From Ruegeria conchae (GTDB lineage: Bacteria; Pseudomonadota; Alphaproteobacteria; Rhodobacterales; Rhodobacteraceae): DNA of 64,000 nt. Where the stretch lies: positions 310,001 to 374,000 of the forward strand of contig NZ_AEYW01000013.1 of assembly GCF_000192475.1 (NCBI RefSeq), written 5' to 3'. Below the pieces are notes generated by a model, which searched no databases, was not told the DNA's origin, and worked only from the letters and a program-made list of their open reading frames with translations. The position numbers and the translations under genes are program-made. Below, piece after piece: positions 63,872 through 64,000 of the stretch. The number at the start of each line of letters is the position of its first letter. Positions within the stretch are counted from its first letter, which is position 1.

Positions 63872-64000
63872 TGTGCTATACCAGCCTGAACTGATGCAGC
63901 GTCGATCATTTGCAACGCCTGATCGTTACCCGCGAAAACTGCAACAGCCTCGTCACGAATTTTTATCGCCTGCGCCGCTTCGCCCAATACGCCTAAGGCT
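63868..64000 (-). CDS. C-terminal end of a probable c-type cytochrome biogenesis protein CcmI
   Basis: The last 43 codons of a gene entering from the right edge; its TGA overlaps ruvX. The end reads VLGEAAQAIKIRDEAVAVFAG and then DAASVQAGIAQ, a TPR-like tail similar to CcmI C-termini. The family call rests mainly on this and on gene order, so it is tentative. Confidence 0.5.
   Translation of the reverse strand, partial: ALGVLGEAAQAIKIRDEAVAVFAGNDQALQMIDAASVQAGIAQ

Overview
The window reads as chromosome of a Roseobacter-group alphaproteobacterium (Rhodobacteraceae). Supporting signs are the short ProS without an editing insert, a GTTC-N7-GTTC SOS box, the hom-glpX-recJ and nrdR-ribD...ribE-ribB-ribH-nusB gene orders, DUF1289/RuvX and MmcB, a double-length betaine-type permease, and a complete operon for the marine sulfonate 2,3-dihydroxypropane-1-sulfonate (DHPS). 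No phage, insertion sequence or CRISPR array was seen.

Layout. 1-3.6 kb: a dioxygenase/FAD-oxidoreductase pair (-), proS and a small unknown gene. 3.9-8.2 kb: lolC-lolD, a small DMT-type permease, a cytochrome c, a lipoprotein with an HExxH motif, and a 3-methyladenine glycosylase. 8.3-12.6 kb: a quaternary-amine ABC transporter (binding protein, CBS-bearing ATPase, fused tandem permease) behind a TetR/BetI-like palindrome. 12.7-15.6 kb: NnrU, a DUF2478 protein, a GT39-like glycosyltransferase.

15.7-25.9 kb: the DHPS locus. A LacI repressor (-) faces two operators two helical turns apart. They precede a small membrane protein, a TRAP transporter with a probable attenuator after the binding protein, hpsN-hpsO-hpsP, a UspA protein, comD-comE and an FMN dehydrogenase (slcD). 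HpsO/HpsP interconvert DHPS enantiomers, HpsN oxidises DHPS to sulfolactate, SlcD makes sulfopyruvate and ComDE makes sulfoacetaldehyde. Xsc, which would release sulfite, is not in the window.

25.9-32.4 kb: two tRNA-Glu genes, recJ-glpX-hom (-), a lipoprotein/TetR pair, and pirin. 32.5-37.8 kb: three orphan Tad-type pseudopilin/VWA proteins and glutamate dehydrogenase. 38.1-42.6 kb: dnaG-rpoD. 42.7-46 kb: an AraC regulator, DCC and DUF4166 proteins, YjbQ. 46.1-56.4 kb: the riboflavin/nusB cluster, split by capsule genes (kpsC, a Wza-like exporter, kpsS) and a PAP2 protein on the other strand. The ribB-type gene carries an apparent 1-bp frameshift in a G run. 56.5-64 kb: a small membrane gene convergent with a probable 6S RNA, an ArsR/SRPBCC pair, SOS-controlled mmcB, a GNAT gene, tRNA-His, dusA, a TauE/SafE permease, a dioxygenase-like protein, a tandem SpoIIAA-like protein, an unassigned terminated small RNA, DUF1289, ruvX and the tail of a probable ccmI.

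No wholly novel multi-gene system is evident. The best leads are the structured RNA near 62.83-62.93 kb, the UspA and 2-TM proteins embedded in the DHPS operon, the frameshifted RibB fusion whose cyclohydrolase-like half lacks its cysteines, and several well-formed operators.
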